A stretch of 64,000 nucleotides of DNA from Bacillota bacterium (GCA_023407175.1 JAEYMU010000017.1:62001-126000), one strand, 5' to 3'. Counted from the first letter of the stretch, positions 8,108-17,179 are shown. Translations and numbers: made by a program. Notes: generated by a model from the letters alone, not told the origin.

Positions 8108-9024
8108 ATATGCACTTTAGGAAGAATTTCTTTGATTTCATGTAAGGGTAATGACATGGTACCCTCCTTTGTTACGGCTAAGGTTCCGCAGGCTGTTGCA
8201 AAGGCGAGGGCATCCGGGAGAGTCATGCCCTTTTTGACTCCATAGAGCATTCCGGCAAGCATGGAATCTCCGGCTCCTACGGTGCTTTTTACTTCAACCT
8301 GCAGGGGCTCGGCCTGGTAGCAGGAGCTGCCTGTAATCAGAAGACTTCCTTGGTCACCCATGGAAACCAGAATCAATTCTATACCGTAACGATCAGCCAG
8401 CGACTGGCAGAAGGCTATGATTTCCGAGTGGTTTGAAAAGCTTTTATGAAATGCGCTCTCCAGTTCCTGAAGATTGGGCTTGATCAGATAGGGAGCGGAT
8501 TTAAGGCCTTCGGACAGCAGGGCTTTATCTGCATCAAGCACCACCTTTGTATAGGGCTTAACCATAGAGATGAAATCCCGGTAGGCGGTAGCGGGTAATC
8601 CTCCCGGAAGGCTTCCGCTTAAAACCATATAGTCACTATGTGCCGCTTCCCTAAGAAGTAAGGACGTAAACTTCTCCAGCTCTTCTCCGGTCAGGGAAAA
8701 ACCCGGTTCGTTCAAATCGGTAGTGATACCCCGGTCAAGCTCGACAAGCTTTATATTGGTCCGGGTGGCGCCGGGTGCTTCAAGAAAATGACAGGGCAGC
8801 TTTTCTCCAGCGAGAAGCTCTTCAACATATGCCTTATTCCGGGTTCCCAGAAAACCGCAGACCTGGACCGGTATAGTAAGACGGTTTAAAAGCTTGGCGA
8901 CGTTAATGGCCTTCCCGCCGATATCCTCACGAACCTGTGTAAGCCGGTTGACCTCTCCCCGTCTGAAGTCCGTAAGCAGGATGGTTTTATCAATTGCGGG
9001 GTTTAAGGAAACGGTTGTAATCAT
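8092..9024 (-). CDS. fruK: PfkB-family sugar-phosphate kinase, 1-phosphofructokinase type
   Basis: About 310 residues. It starts MITTVSLNPAIDKT, characteristic of FruK/LacC, and has DIGGKAINVAKLL for substrate binding and STVGAGDSMLAGM near the C-terminus (GAGD catalytic Asp). The family phosphorylates fructose-1-phosphate or tagatose-6-phosphate with ATP. The start at 9024 is supported by GAAAGGATAAG; the ATG at 9057 lacks an RBS. It is last in a minus-strand operon deoR-ABC ATPase-ptsI-kinase. No fructose-specific EII component is in the window, so substrate assignment between fructose-1-P and tagatose-6-P is open. Confidence 0.85.
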   Translation of the reverse strand: MITTVSLNPAIDKTILLTDFRRGEVNRLTQVREDIGGKAINVAKLLNRLTIPVQVCGFLGTRNKAYVEELLAGEKLPCHFLEAPGATRTNIKLVELDRGITTDLNEPGFSLTGEELEKFTSLLLREAAHSDYMVLSGSLPGGLPATAYRDFISMVKPYTKVVLDADKALLSEGLKSAPYLIKPNLQELESAFHKSFSNHSEIIAFCQSLADRYGIELILVSMGDQGSLLITGSSCYQAEPLQVEVKSTVGAGDSMLAGMLYGVKKGMTLPDALAFATACGTLAVTKEGTMSLPLHEIKEILPKVHIHKIV

Positions 9025-9053
9025 AATATGTCTTCTTATCCTTTCTTTTTCTC

Positions 9054-10778
9054 TCAAGCATTTAACTTTTGTATCTCAAGCTCCAATGCGGCTTTTATTT
9101 CCCCAGTATTTTTGCAAACCATGATGCGGTCGGCAAGCTGTTTTGTTTCTTCATAGGATAATTGGCGGATGAGAGCCTTTATTTCGGGGATTACGGCCGG
9201 ACTCATGCTAAGTCCGTCAACACCGAGACCAACCAAAACCAGAACATTCATGGGATCACCGGCCATCTCACCGCAGATGACAGACTCTTTGCCGTTTTTA
9301 TGGGAGGCCTGGATACTCTGTCGGATCAACCGGAGCATACCGGGATGCAGCGGTTGGTAGAGATAGGTTACCTCCTTGTTGACCCGGTCTACCGCCAGAG
9401 AATATTGGCACAGGTCGTTGGTTCCGATGCTGAAGAAATCAACCTCTTCAATCAGGTGATCCGAGATTATGACTGCCGCAGGAATTTCAATCATAATGCC
9501 TGTACGGATATCAGAATCAAAGGGAATACCATCGCGGCGCAATTCATTTTTGCATTCCTCCAGGAGCTCCTTTGCCTTAAGAACCTCTTCTAAAGAGGAG
9601 ATCATAGGCAGCAGAAGGCTTACTTTTCCGAAGGCGGAGGCTCTTAGAATTGCTCTTAGCTGGGTCTTGAATATGCCGGGCCTTGCCAGGCTAAAGCGGA
9701 TTGCCCGCAGGCCAAGGAACGGATTTTCTTCCTTCCGGAACTGATAATAAGGTAAATTCTTATCTCCGCCAATATCCAGTGTCCGGATTACAACCTCCTC
9801 AAAACCCTGTTCAACGGTGCTTTTATATTCTTTGAACTGCTCCTCTTCGGTGGGAAAGTGAGCGGAATTCATAAACAGAAATTCCGTCCGAAATAAACCG
9901 ATACCTCTGCCCCCATGATATTTGACCAAAGCAGCCTCCGGGGAGGAACCAATATTACCATAGAGCTTAATACGCCGTCCGTCCTTTGTAATAGCTTCCT
10001 CATCCTTCAGTAAACTGTCCCTTTCCCTCTTTTGCTCCAGTATTTCCTTCCGGGTCTGATAGAGGCACAGCTCTTCCTTGGCAGGCTTTATAAGAATTTT
10101 ATTGGAGATGGAGTCCAGAATAATCAGATCGCCGGATTGGACCATATCATAGATTCCCGTTACCCCTACAACCGTGGGGATTCCCTTTGCCTTAGCCATG
10201 ATTGCGGTATGGCTGGTCTGGCTGCCGTGCTCAAGCAAAATACCCTTGATAAATCCGCCTAATTGGGACAGCTCGGAGGGCTTTAAATCCTTCGCCACGA
10301 GAATGACGGGTTCCTTGATATTACTGAAATCTCTTGGAGCTATTCCAAGGGCAATCTCCATAAAGCGGTTTGTAACATCCTCAACATCGGCGGCTCTTGA
10401 ACTTAGGTATTCGTCCTCTATGGAGAGAAACATCTCCACGATTTCTTTTTTTGTTTCTTCGATGGCTTGTTCCGCACACAAAAGCCCGTCCCGTATTCTG
10501 GCTTTAATTCCGTCAATCAACGTCGGGTCCTCCGCCATAATCAGATGAGCATTAAAAATATCCAGCTCTTCCGGCTGGCCGGAGGCCTCTGCTTTATCCC
10601 GGTATTGGACCAGCTCCTGCAATACAGTTCTTTGAATTCCTTCAAACCGGTCCAATTCATTATTAATTAATTCTGGCTCAATTTTAGCCTTCTTATAACG
10701 AAGCAGGGCCTGCTGGTGAAGATGTGCAGGAGCTGCCTCGATACCCCGGTAAACAGGGATACCCGATAGAACAATCAT
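9054..10778 (-). CDS. ptsI: Phosphoenolpyruvate-protein phosphotransferase (PTS enzyme I)
   Basis: 574 residues, full length. The phosphorylated histidine is His190 in GSQTSHTAIMAK, the PEP-binding arginine region is in LFRTEFLFM, and the C-terminal catalytic segment SVICGEMAGDP contains the conserved Cys. Enzyme I passes phosphate from PEP to HPr in the cytoplasm. No HPr or EII gene is nearby, and this gene lies between an ABC ATPase and a 1-phosphofructokinase-like gene, an odd mixing of PTS and ABC functions. It could be the general EI or a dedicated second copy. RBS is weak (GGGTGATTAG). Confidence 0.95.
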   Translation of the reverse strand: MIVLSGIPVYRGIEAAPAHLHQQALLRYKKAKIEPELINNELDRFEGIQRTVLQELVQYRDKAEASGQPEELDIFNAHLIMAEDPTLIDGIKARIRDGLLCAEQAIEETKKEIVEMFLSIEDEYLSSRAADVEDVTNRFMEIALGIAPRDFSNIKEPVILVAKDLKPSELSQLGGFIKGILLEHGSQTSHTAIMAKAKGIPTVVGVTGIYDMVQSGDLIILDSISNKILIKPAKEELCLYQTRKEILEQKRERDSLLKDEEAITKDGRRIKLYGNIGSSPEAALVKYHGGRGIGLFRTEFLFMNSAHFPTEEEQFKEYKSTVEQGFEEVVIRTLDIGGDKNLPYYQFRKEENPFLGLRAIRFSLARPGIFKTQLRAILRASAFGKVSLLLPMISSLEEVLKAKELLEECKNELRRDGIPFDSDIRTGIMIEIPAAVIISDHLIEEVDFFSIGTNDLCQYSLAVDRVNKEVTYLYQPLHPGMLRLIRQSIQASHKNGKESVICGEMAGDPMNVLVLVGLGVDGLSMSPAVIPEIKALIRQLSYEETKQLADRIMVCKNTGEIKAALELEIQKLNA

Positions 10779-10826
10779 CTCTAATCACCCGGCTTTCTGG
10801 AATATTGATCATTATTATTTTGTGCT

Positions 10827-12326
10827 TTATTCTGACCCGATGTGCTGATAGATATCGTTAAAGCCTTCCCTGCTGTCCCGGCTTGTCTCATAGGTGATTC
10901 TTCCGTTGTTGAGTACAAGAATACGGTCGCAGATACCGGTTAATTCCTCCAGATCGGAGCTGCATATAATGATGGAAGCGTCCTTGACCAGTAAATCATT
11001 AAACAGGTTATAAGTATCAATCTTAGAGGAAATATCCAGCCGGTTTGTCGGTTCGTCAAAAATAAATATTTTGGCTGAGGTCATAAACCAGCGCATAAGC
11101 AGGAGCTTTTGCTGCTCTCCTCCGGAGAGGTATTCGGGCTTGCTTTGCGGATTGATGGAAAGATTGAGGCGTTTGCTGTATTTCATAAACTGTTTTAGCT
11201 CAAACCGGCTCTCCTTAAGCGGTCCCCGTGCTGAAAAGGGGCCCAGGGAAAAGGCATTTTCAAGAGCTGACTGGTTCATAAAGAGGCCGGCATTAATTCT
11301 GTCGTCGGTCACATAGGCGATTCCCAGGTTCATTGCATCAACAGGGGACTCGATTCTGGTCTCCAGCCGGTCAACGTATATTTTTCCAACCGTTGCGGGC
11401 CTTATGCCAAACAAGGTCTTAGCCAGGATGCTCTTACCGGCCCCGATTACTCCGGTAATTCCGATGATTTCCCTGCGGTGCAGGGTAAAGGAAATGTCCT
11501 GTAAGGTATCACCGTTGCCCAAATGCTCGGCACAGAACACCTCTTCCCCCTTCTTTAAGGTGACCTTGGGATACCGGTTGGAAAGCAGGTTACACCATAG
11601 CCTGCGGTATACATCCTTAAGGGAGGCATCGGAGGATTCAAAGGTCGAAGCAATCTCGCCATCCCTCATAATTGAAATCCTGGTAGAAAATCTCACCACC
11701 TCTTCAAGCCTGTGGGTGATATAAAGGATGGTGGTACCAGCCTGGATAAAGTGGTCAAGTATTTTATAAAAAATAGTGGATAAATTGTCATTCAAATGAT
11801 TCAAAGGTTCGTCAAGAATCAGAAGCTTCGGTCTGTCATTGATTAATAACAGCCGCAGTATTTCAATAATACGCTTATGCCCCAGGTTGAGCTTGCCAAT
11901 CGGAGTAGCGGGATTAAGCGGTATCTCCCATTTCTTTAGAAAGTCCTCTGCCATAGCCAGTTTCTGAGATTTTGATATACGAAACAGGCGGGATTTGCTA
12001 TTGGGATAATTGCTGTATAAATTTTCAGCAATCGACAGCTCCTCATAGAGATAGGTGTCCTGCGCCAGAAAAATAATACCCTTGCTGATGGAATCCTTGG
12101 GAGAGGTCAGCCGCAACAGCTGATTGTCGAAATAAATCTCCCCGGAATATTGGCCAAAGGGATGAAGACCGCTAAGAAGCCGCACCAGAGAGGATTTACC
12201 GGAACCGTTGCTGCCAAGAAACACATGAAATTCGCCCTGCTCCATCGTTAAATTAATGTTCTTTAAAATAGACACATTATTTATGGCTACAGATACGTTC
12301 TGGTAGGATAAAAGAATATTTTTCAT
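10827..12326 (-). CDS. Monosaccharide ABC transporter ATPase, tandem nucleotide-binding domains (orphan)
   Basis: 499 residues from ATG 12326, which has CAGGAG at 12333-12338. Domain 1: Walker A GSNGSGKSS, a weak signature (LNLGHKRI) and Walker B LLILDEP. Domain 2: Walker A GVIGAGKS, signature LSGGEQQK, Walker B IFIFDEPTNRLD. The layout matches RbsA/MglA-type ATPases that drive ribose-class permeases. No permease or binding protein is adjacent on this strand; a complete system with its own ATPase is divergently encoded from 13493. It may form mixed complexes with that permease, be regulatory, or be a second ATPase. It is co-transcribed after deoR across two hairpins. Confidence 0.88.
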   Translation of the reverse strand: MKNILLSYQNVSVAINNVSILKNINLTMEQGEFHVFLGSNGSGKSSLVRLLSGLHPFGQYSGEIYFDNQLLRLTSPKDSISKGIIFLAQDTYLYEELSIAENLYSNYPNSKSRLFRISKSQKLAMAEDFLKKWEIPLNPATPIGKLNLGHKRIIEILRLLLINDRPKLLILDEPLNHLNDNLSTIFYKILDHFIQAGTTILYITHRLEEVVRFSTRISIMRDGEIASTFESSDASLKDVYRRLWCNLLSNRYPKVTLKKGEEVFCAEHLGNGDTLQDISFTLHRREIIGITGVIGAGKSILAKTLFGIRPATVGKIYVDRLETRIESPVDAMNLGIAYVTDDRINAGLFMNQSALENAFSLGPFSARGPLKESRFELKQFMKYSKRLNLSINPQSKPEYLSGGEQQKLLLMRWFMTSAKIFIFDEPTNRLDISSKIDTYNLFNDLLVKDASIIICSSDLEELTGICDRILVLNNGRITYETSRDSREGFNDIYQHIGSE

Positions 12327-12340
12327 AATTACACTCCTGT

Positions 12341-12364
12341 ATATCACAAGCTTGCTTGTGATAT
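12341..12364. repeat. Palindrome with TATCACAAGC arms (copy 1)
   Basis: ATATCACAAGC and GCTTGTGATAT form 11-base perfect arms around TT. The 10-base arm TATCACAAGC recurs identically in a palindrome at 17158-17179. Here it lies between deoR and the ABC ATPase gene, so it could be an operator or an intercistronic RNA hairpin. Confidence 0.7.
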
Positions 12365-12377
12365 TGCATCTATAAAT

Positions 12378-12400
12378 AGTTTGAAAGGTACTTTCAAACT
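12378..12400 (-). repeat. Inverted repeat directly after deoR
   Basis: Arms AGTTTGAAAG (12378-12387) and CTTTCAAACT (12391-12400) around three bases. It abuts the deoR stop codon. On the minus strand it is a hairpin without a T-tract, so probably an mRNA processing or stability element, or an attenuator, not a full terminator. Confidence 0.55.
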
Positions 12401-13182
12401 TAACTCCTGAAAGCATCAAAGGTTGCATAGAAGCGTTTGTTATTATTAAAATAGTATTCTTTAAATTTCTGCGGAGCATTCTCGTTTGAAATAATACTGT
12501 CAAACATGTTGATATTTCCGATTACAGCGGCAGATTCCGTATCAAAATGATTGCTGGTGCATACAGCAAAGCTCTGCTTCGATATGGTGCTGACATCCTG
12601 TATGATATAGGACTTTATCAAAGAGGAGGCGCTGTAGCCCCGCTCCAGGGTAATGCCGTCAATATCAAAAAACGCACAATCAAAATAGAAGGATTTCAGT
12701 CCGGTATCGGTTATGCGGCCGGAAAGCTGGAGATTGGAAGGATTAAGCTCACCTCCCGGCAGAAAGATTTTCACCTGGGGGCAATACTGGGCACAGTCAT
12801 GGGCAACCAGTAAATCCGTGGTCACAACGGTTAAATTTACTTTATCCTCAAAGGCCCTGACAATATATCTTGAAGCTATTCCCGGGCCCATAAAAACCAA
12901 TTCATTGTTGGCAACAAATTTCGAAGAGATTTTGCTGATCGACTTGTATACGGACTCATCCTCTTCGTTCACGTCGAATAGTGTGGAGGCTGCGATCGTG
13001 GAATCATTCAGTACCGCCCCTCCATGGGTCCTTTTTAGAAAATTCTCATTCTCTAATTTCTCAAGATCCCGGCGTATTGTCACCTCGGTTACATTAAGAA
13101 GCTGAGACAGGGTTATTACATCTATTCGTTTTTGTTCGGAAATTATTTTTTTTATTCGGTTAAGCCTTTCTACGGGTAACAT
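12400..13182 (-). CDS. DeoR-family sugar-responsive transcriptional repressor
   Basis: 260 residues. The N-terminal DeoR helix-turn-helix is clear: MLPVERLNRIKKIISEQ, then VTLS-type QLLNVTEVTIRRDLEKLE and LKRTHGGAV. The C-terminal half has the DeoRC sugar-phosphate isomerase-like fold (FMGPGIASRYIV, TTDLLVAHD, FFDIDGITLERG), which usually senses a phosphorylated sugar. It starts a minus-strand operon whose last gene is a sugar-phosphate kinase, so that kinase's substrate or product is the likely effector. A promoter is visible at 13215-13243, with phased AT-rich repeats beyond it that could be its operator. Confidence 0.92.
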   Translation of the reverse strand: MLPVERLNRIKKIISEQKRIDVITLSQLLNVTEVTIRRDLEKLENENFLKRTHGGAVLNDSTIAASTLFDVNEEDESVYKSISKISSKFVANNELVFMGPGIASRYIVRAFEDKVNLTVVTTDLLVAHDCAQYCPQVKIFLPGGELNPSNLQLSGRITDTGLKSFYFDCAFFDIDGITLERGYSASSLIKSYIIQDVSTISKQSFAVCTSNHFDTESAAVIGNINMFDSIISNENAPQKFKEYYFNNNKRFYATFDAFRS

Positions 13183-13214
13183 GTCGATTTTCTCCCTTTC
13201 GTTGCGTTATTAAC

Positions 13215-13243
13215 ATTATAAAATGATATACAAAATTTTGCAA
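13215..13243 (-). promoter_or_regulatory. Promoter of the deoR operon
   Basis: On the minus strand TTGCAA (13238-13243) and TATAAT (13215-13220) are separated by 17 bases, about 30 bases before the deoR start. Confidence 0.6.
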
Positions 13244-13290
13244 TAAAATAATATACGACAAAGCCATTTTTTGAGATCTGTTAAAAAATA

Positions 13291-13322
13291 GAAAACGAAC
13301 ATAAAGAAACATAAAACGAAAA
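13291..13322. promoter_or_regulatory. Phased repeats, candidate DeoR operator
   Basis: The stretch holds near-repeats ACGAACATAA, AGAAACATAA and AACGAAAATT spaced 10 bases apart. Similar ACGATAAAATAAGAACATAA text recurs around 13424-13442 over the plus-strand promoter. DeoR repressors often bind direct repeats of this kind. The 310-base divergent region holds only these and the two promoters. Confidence 0.4.
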
Positions 13323-13403
13323 TTGATTTAATCATAGTGCACAGGAATTTGGGGGTTTCGTTCCCGGTATTGTACAAAATAATAAAAAAGCAAAAGATTC
13401 CTC

Positions 13404-13432
13404 TTGACTAAAATGAAAATAAACGATAAAAT
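13404..13432 (+). promoter_or_regulatory. Promoter of the sugar ABC/GH127/GH31 operon
   Basis: TTGACT (13404-13409) and TAAAAT (13427-13432) with a 17-base spacer lie 60 bases before the TTG start of the ATPase gene. Confidence 0.6.
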
Positions 13433-13492
13433 AAGAACATAAACAAACAAATAAATAAACAAATTGAAAAAATTCGGAAAGGAAGAACATAA

Positions 13493-14989
13493 TTGGAGAA
13501 CAATATCATCCTGAATACGGAGAACATACATAAAAGTTTTCTGGGGAATAAGGTACTGAAGGGTATCTCAATCCAATTAAAAAGAGGAGAGATACATGCC
13601 CTGATAGGTGAAAACGGTGCAGGTAAGTCAACCCTGGTAAATATCATCTCCGGAGTACATCAGCCGGACAGCGGAAATATTTATCTGGATGGAGCAAAGG
13701 CAACATTCCGGTCTCCCAGCGATGCACAGAAGGCCGGAATCGGACATGTACATCAGGAATTGGCACTTTGTCCCCATGTTACGGTTGCTGAAAATATTTT
13801 TATCGGCCGTTTGCCAAAGCGTGCCGGACTGGTTGATAAAAAAAGGCTGAATGACATGACGGTGAAGGCCCTGAAGCCCTTTGAAGTCTCGATACAGCCC
13901 GACCAGCCGGTGGAGGAGCTTACCGTGGCCCAGCAGCAGATTGTTGAAATTGCCAAGGCCTTATCCTTAAACTGTAAGGTTATCATCTTTGACGAGCCGA
14001 CCTCCAGCTTAAACGAAGCGGAAGCGCAGAAGCTGATGAAGATCATTTATGATATCAAAAAGAAAGGTATCGGAATATTTTACATCAGCCATAAGCTATC
14101 GGAAATTTTTCAGATAACGGATAAAATCACAGTGCTTCGGGACGGTAATTTTATTGAGACACTGGACACAAGGGAAACAAATTCGGACCATATTATCTCC
14201 TCAATGGTCGGTAAGGAAGTAAAGAAGCTGTATCCGAATAAGAGTAATTGCATTGAGGAAGAGAAGGAGATTTTGCAGGTAAGGCATTTTACAAGACTTC
14301 CGGAGTTTAACGATATCAGCTTCTCGGTGCGCAAGGGTGAGATCCTGGGGCTGTGCGGTCTGGTGGGGGCCGGACGGTCGGAGGTCTCAAGAGCCATCTG
14401 CGGAATCGATAAATGCAAAACAGGCGAGGTCTATTTGAACGGGACCAGGCTGAATATCAGGAGCTATTCGGATGCTTTAAAAAACGGGGTCTGCTATTTG
14501 AGTGAGGACCGGAAGAAGGACGGCTTATTTGTAACCATGACTCTGCTTGAAAATATGATGGCTCCCGGCCTGAAGCGTGTTTCCAGATACGGGTTCCTGA
14601 ACCAGAGAATGGTTGCCAGGGAAATGGCCGGCTTTAAACAGAAAATTAACATCAAGTATGTATCGACAAGTCAGATCATGAACAATCTGTCCGGCGGTAA
14701 CCAGCAAAAGATAATGATAGCAAAGCTTTTGGCACTGAACCCCCAATTAATTATTATGGATGAGCCAACCAGGGGAATTGATGTAGGGGCAAAGACGGAA
14801 ATCCATGCTATTTTAAGAGAGCTTGCCGATGCCGGTGTGGGAATTGTGCTTATTTCGTCAGAAATGCCGGAAATTGTCGGAATGTGCGACAGAATCATGA
14901 TAATGAATGTGGGAAGTATGGTTGGCGAGCTTAGCGGAGAAGATATTACACAGGACAATATCATTTTAAAAATATCTGAATTTAGTTAG
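13493..14989 (+). CDS. Monosaccharide ABC transporter ATP-binding protein (RbsA/MglA type)
   Basis: 498 residues, TTG start with GGAAAGGAAG at 13476-13485. Two ABC domains: domain 1 has GENGAGKST, the Q-loop region GHVHQEL, signature LTVAQQQIVEIAKAL and Walker B VIIFDEPTSSL; domain 2 has GLVGAGRSEVSRAI, LSGGNQQKIMIAKLL and LIIMDEPTRGIDVG. It energises the permease encoded next. Operon partners (permease, binding protein, GH127, GH31) point to import of pentose-containing sugars such as arabinose or arabino-oligosaccharide products; the CUT2 type suggests monosaccharides. Confidence 0.95.
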   Translation: MENNIILNTENIHKSFLGNKVLKGISIQLKRGEIHALIGENGAGKSTLVNIISGVHQPDSGNIYLDGAKATFRSPSDAQKAGIGHVHQELALCPHVTVAENIFIGRLPKRAGLVDKKRLNDMTVKALKPFEVSIQPDQPVEELTVAQQQIVEIAKALSLNCKVIIFDEPTSSLNEAEAQKLMKIIYDIKKKGIGIFYISHKLSEIFQITDKITVLRDGNFIETLDTRETNSDHIISSMVGKEVKKLYPNKSNCIEEEKEILQVRHFTRLPEFNDISFSVRKGEILGLCGLVGAGRSEVSRAICGIDKCKTGEVYLNGTRLNIRSYSDALKNGVCYLSEDRKKDGLFVTMTLLENMMAPGLKRVSRYGFLNQRMVAREMAGFKQKINIKYVSTSQIMNNLSGGNQQKIMIAKLLALNPQLIIMDEPTRGIDVGAKTEIHAILRELADAGVGIVLISSEMPEIVGMCDRIMIMNVGSMVGELSGEDITQDNIILKISEFS

Positions 14990-15005
14990 ACCGGGAGGAG
15001 AAATT

Positions 15006-15995
15006 ATGGAAAAGACACAGCAATCATTGGGAAAAGGCTTTCTGGAGAGGGTAAGGGCCTTTAAGGAATTAAACATCTTTCTTGTTACAGTTATTCTGAT
15101 TATCGGTGTATCCATTAAGGCACCAATTTTCTTAAGCTCAAGTAACATCAGGACGACTCTGATCGGACTTGCGTGTAACGGTATCATTGCAATCGGTATG
15201 ACACTTGCGCTGGTCAGCGGGGGATTTGATCTCTCCGTCGGAGCGATTATGGGTCTGGCCGCCTGCCTTACCGTGGTTTTTGCAAACTTTGGATTGAACG
15301 TCTGGTTTGCAGCTATTTTAGCCCTGTCCATCTGCATCGGTGTCGGTGTGGTGACCGGTATTTTAATCGGCAGGGTCGGACTAAATCCGTTTATTACCAC
15401 ACTTGGTGTTCAACAGATTTGCCGCGGCGCGATATTTGTACTGACAGCGGGCAGCTCCATCAGCCTGCCCTTCGGAAAGGATGTCACCTCCTATAAGAGT
15501 CTGGGACAATCCAATCTGCTTGGTATTCCGATTATTGTATTGATTTTTATTATCATGGCAGTTCTGGGAGATTTCTTTGTGAAGAAATCCTCGGCGGCAA
15601 TGAAAATCTTCTATATCGGCAGCAATGAAAAGGCAGCGATTCTGTCCGGTATCAACGCGAAGAAGGTTAAGCAGAATGTATATATCATTACCGCAGGCCT
15701 GGCGGCTGTAGCCGGTATATTAACGGCGGCAAGATTTGGTGTGGCAACCTCCAATACAGGCTCCGGCTCTGAGATGACGGTAATTTCCGCAGCGGTTATC
15801 GGCGGTGCAAGTCTTACCGGAGGAAAGGGAACGATACTGGGAGCGGTCCTGGGCGTGGTTATGTTAAGTGTTATCAATAATGCCCTGGTACTGTTCAACG
15901 TAGATGTAAACTGGCAGAGTCTGATCTCCGGTGTCATCCTGATCTTAGCTATTTTGTTTGATTTATTAAGTCATAAACGTAAATATAAAGCTTAA
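15006..15995 (+). CDS. Monosaccharide ABC transporter permease (RbsC type)
   Basis: 329 residues with about eight to ten hydrophobic helices. The conserved CUT2 permease segments are present: GMTLALVSGGFDLSVGAIMGLAA, GRVGLNPFITTLG and VISAAVIGGASLTGGKGTILGAVLG. It probably homodimerises in the membrane with the ATPase encoded 16 bases upstream. RBS GGGAGGAG precedes ATG 15006. Substrate should be the same as that of the following binding protein. Confidence 0.95.
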   Translation: MEKTQQSLGKGFLERVRAFKELNIFLVTVILIIGVSIKAPIFLSSSNIRTTLIGLACNGIIAIGMTLALVSGGFDLSVGAIMGLAACLTVVFANFGLNVWFAAILALSICIGVGVVTGILIGRVGLNPFITTLGVQQICRGAIFVLTAGSSISLPFGKDVTSYKSLGQSNLLGIPIIVLIFIIMAVLGDFFVKKSSAAMKIFYIGSNEKAAILSGINAKKVKQNVYIITAGLAAVAGILTAARFGVATSNTGSGSEMTVISAAVIGGASLTGGKGTILGAVLGVVMLSVINNALVLFNVDVNWQSLISGVILILAILFDLLSHKRKYKA

Positions 15996-16041
15996 TTTAT
16001 ATTTACTTTTATAGAGGAAAAATGAAAGGAAGGTAAAAATT

Positions 16042-17139
16042 ATGGCAAAAAGAAATTCATGGAGAACCTTAACAGCGATTATCATGGCGGTAATCATGGT
16101 TCTCGGGGTAGCAGGCTGCAGTTCAAGAACAGCAGGGGATACCAGCGGAGGGGATACTACAGGCAAGGACAACAGCACTCAGGGTGTTACGTCAGGAGCA
16201 GGTCAGACCTCGGATACTACGGGGGATGCATCCTTTGCAGGTGATTCAAGTGAGGAATACTATATGGTTACATTTCTATCCGGATATTCTTACTGGAAGG
16301 GCTGTTATAAGGGCTTTGAGGATGCTGCAAAGCAGTTCGGCGTAACCTCTGTTTACGGAGGAACCACGGAATATGATGTTAACCAGGCGGTTACGGCCTT
16401 CGAACAGATCTGTGCCAAGAAGCCGGCGGGAATCGCAGTAACCTGTATGGATGCGGATGCTTACGAGCCCGTAATCAATAAGGCGATGGCAGATGGAGTG
16501 AACATCGTAACCTTTGACTCAGACAGTCCGAACAGTGACCGTATTACATTCCTGGGAACTGAAAACTACAGTGCAGGTGCAGCCGCCGCCGATTACATAG
16601 GTGAAAAGCTGGGCGGAAAGGGCAAGGTTGCCGCGGTTACAACTACAGGACAGTCCAATATCAATGAACGTATCAAGGGCTTTTCAGAAACGCTGGAGGA
16701 GAAATATCCTGACATTGAAATCGTACAGGTGGTAGATTCCGGTTCAGATGAAGTAAAATGTGCCTCTAATGTGGCAGGCTTACTTAGCAAAAACAAAGAT
16801 CTGGATTATATTTTCTGCGCATTGCTGCTGGCAAGCACAGGAACACAGCAGGCACTGTCAGAGGCCGGACTTACAGGCCAGGTTAAAATTGTTGCTTTCG
16901 ATACGGACAATGTAACACTGGATGCAATCAAGAGCGGTGCGGTTGAGGCAACTGTAAGCCAGGCACCCTATGCACAGGGCTATTGGTCCATGGTATATCT
17001 GTATTTCATCAAGCATGGCTTGATCAATCCGGTTGATAATTGGATGGAAAAGGGCTATCCCGCATTGCCTAAGACGGCAGACAGCGGTGCAGGTGTTGTA
17101 ACAATAGAAACAGCGGACAATTATTATACGCAGGATTAG
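16042..17139 (+). CDS. Sugar ABC transporter substrate-binding lipoprotein (periplasmic-binding protein family 1-like)
   Basis: 365 residues. A lipoprotein signal peptide ends LGVAGC, with Cys26 as the lipidated residue, followed by a Ser/Thr/Gly-rich linker to about residue 70. The body shows the PBP type 1 sugar-binding fold (FLSGYSYWKGCYKGFEDAA, GIAVTCMDADAYEPVINKA, DSDSPNSDRITFLGTEN, FCALLLASTGTQQAL). It is anchored outside the membrane and delivers a sugar to the permease. The exact sugar is not determinable; the downstream GH127 suggests L-arabinose or a related pentose. Confidence 0.93.
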   Translation: MAKRNSWRTLTAIIMAVIMVLGVAGCSSRTAGDTSGGDTTGKDNSTQGVTSGAGQTSDTTGDASFAGDSSEEYYMVTFLSGYSYWKGCYKGFEDAAKQFGVTSVYGGTTEYDVNQAVTAFEQICAKKPAGIAVTCMDADAYEPVINKAMADGVNIVTFDSDSPNSDRITFLGTENYSAGAAAADYIGEKLGGKGKVAAVTTTGQSNINERIKGFSETLEEKYPDIEIVQVVDSGSDEVKCASNVAGLLSKNKDLDYIFCALLLASTGTQQALSEAGLTGQVKIVAFDTDNVTLDAIKSGAVEATVSQAPYAQGYWSMVYLYFIKHGLINPVDNWMEKGYPALPKTADSGAGVVTIETADNYYTQD

Positions 17140-17157
17140 CAGAGAGAAATGAAGCAG

Positions 17158-17179
17158 TATCACAAGCCGGCTTGTGATA
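17158..17179. repeat. Palindrome with TATCACAAGC arms (copy 2)
   Basis: A perfect 22-base palindrome, arms TATCACAAGC around CG. It matches the arms of the palindrome at 12341-12364 on the other side of the divergent locus. It lies between the binding-protein gene and the GH127 gene. Confidence 0.75.

Noticed and set aside
12327..12503. 59-residue extension of the minus-strand ABC ATPase
   Set aside because: It runs back into the deoR coding region and across both hairpins; CAGGAG before 12326 gives a normal start.
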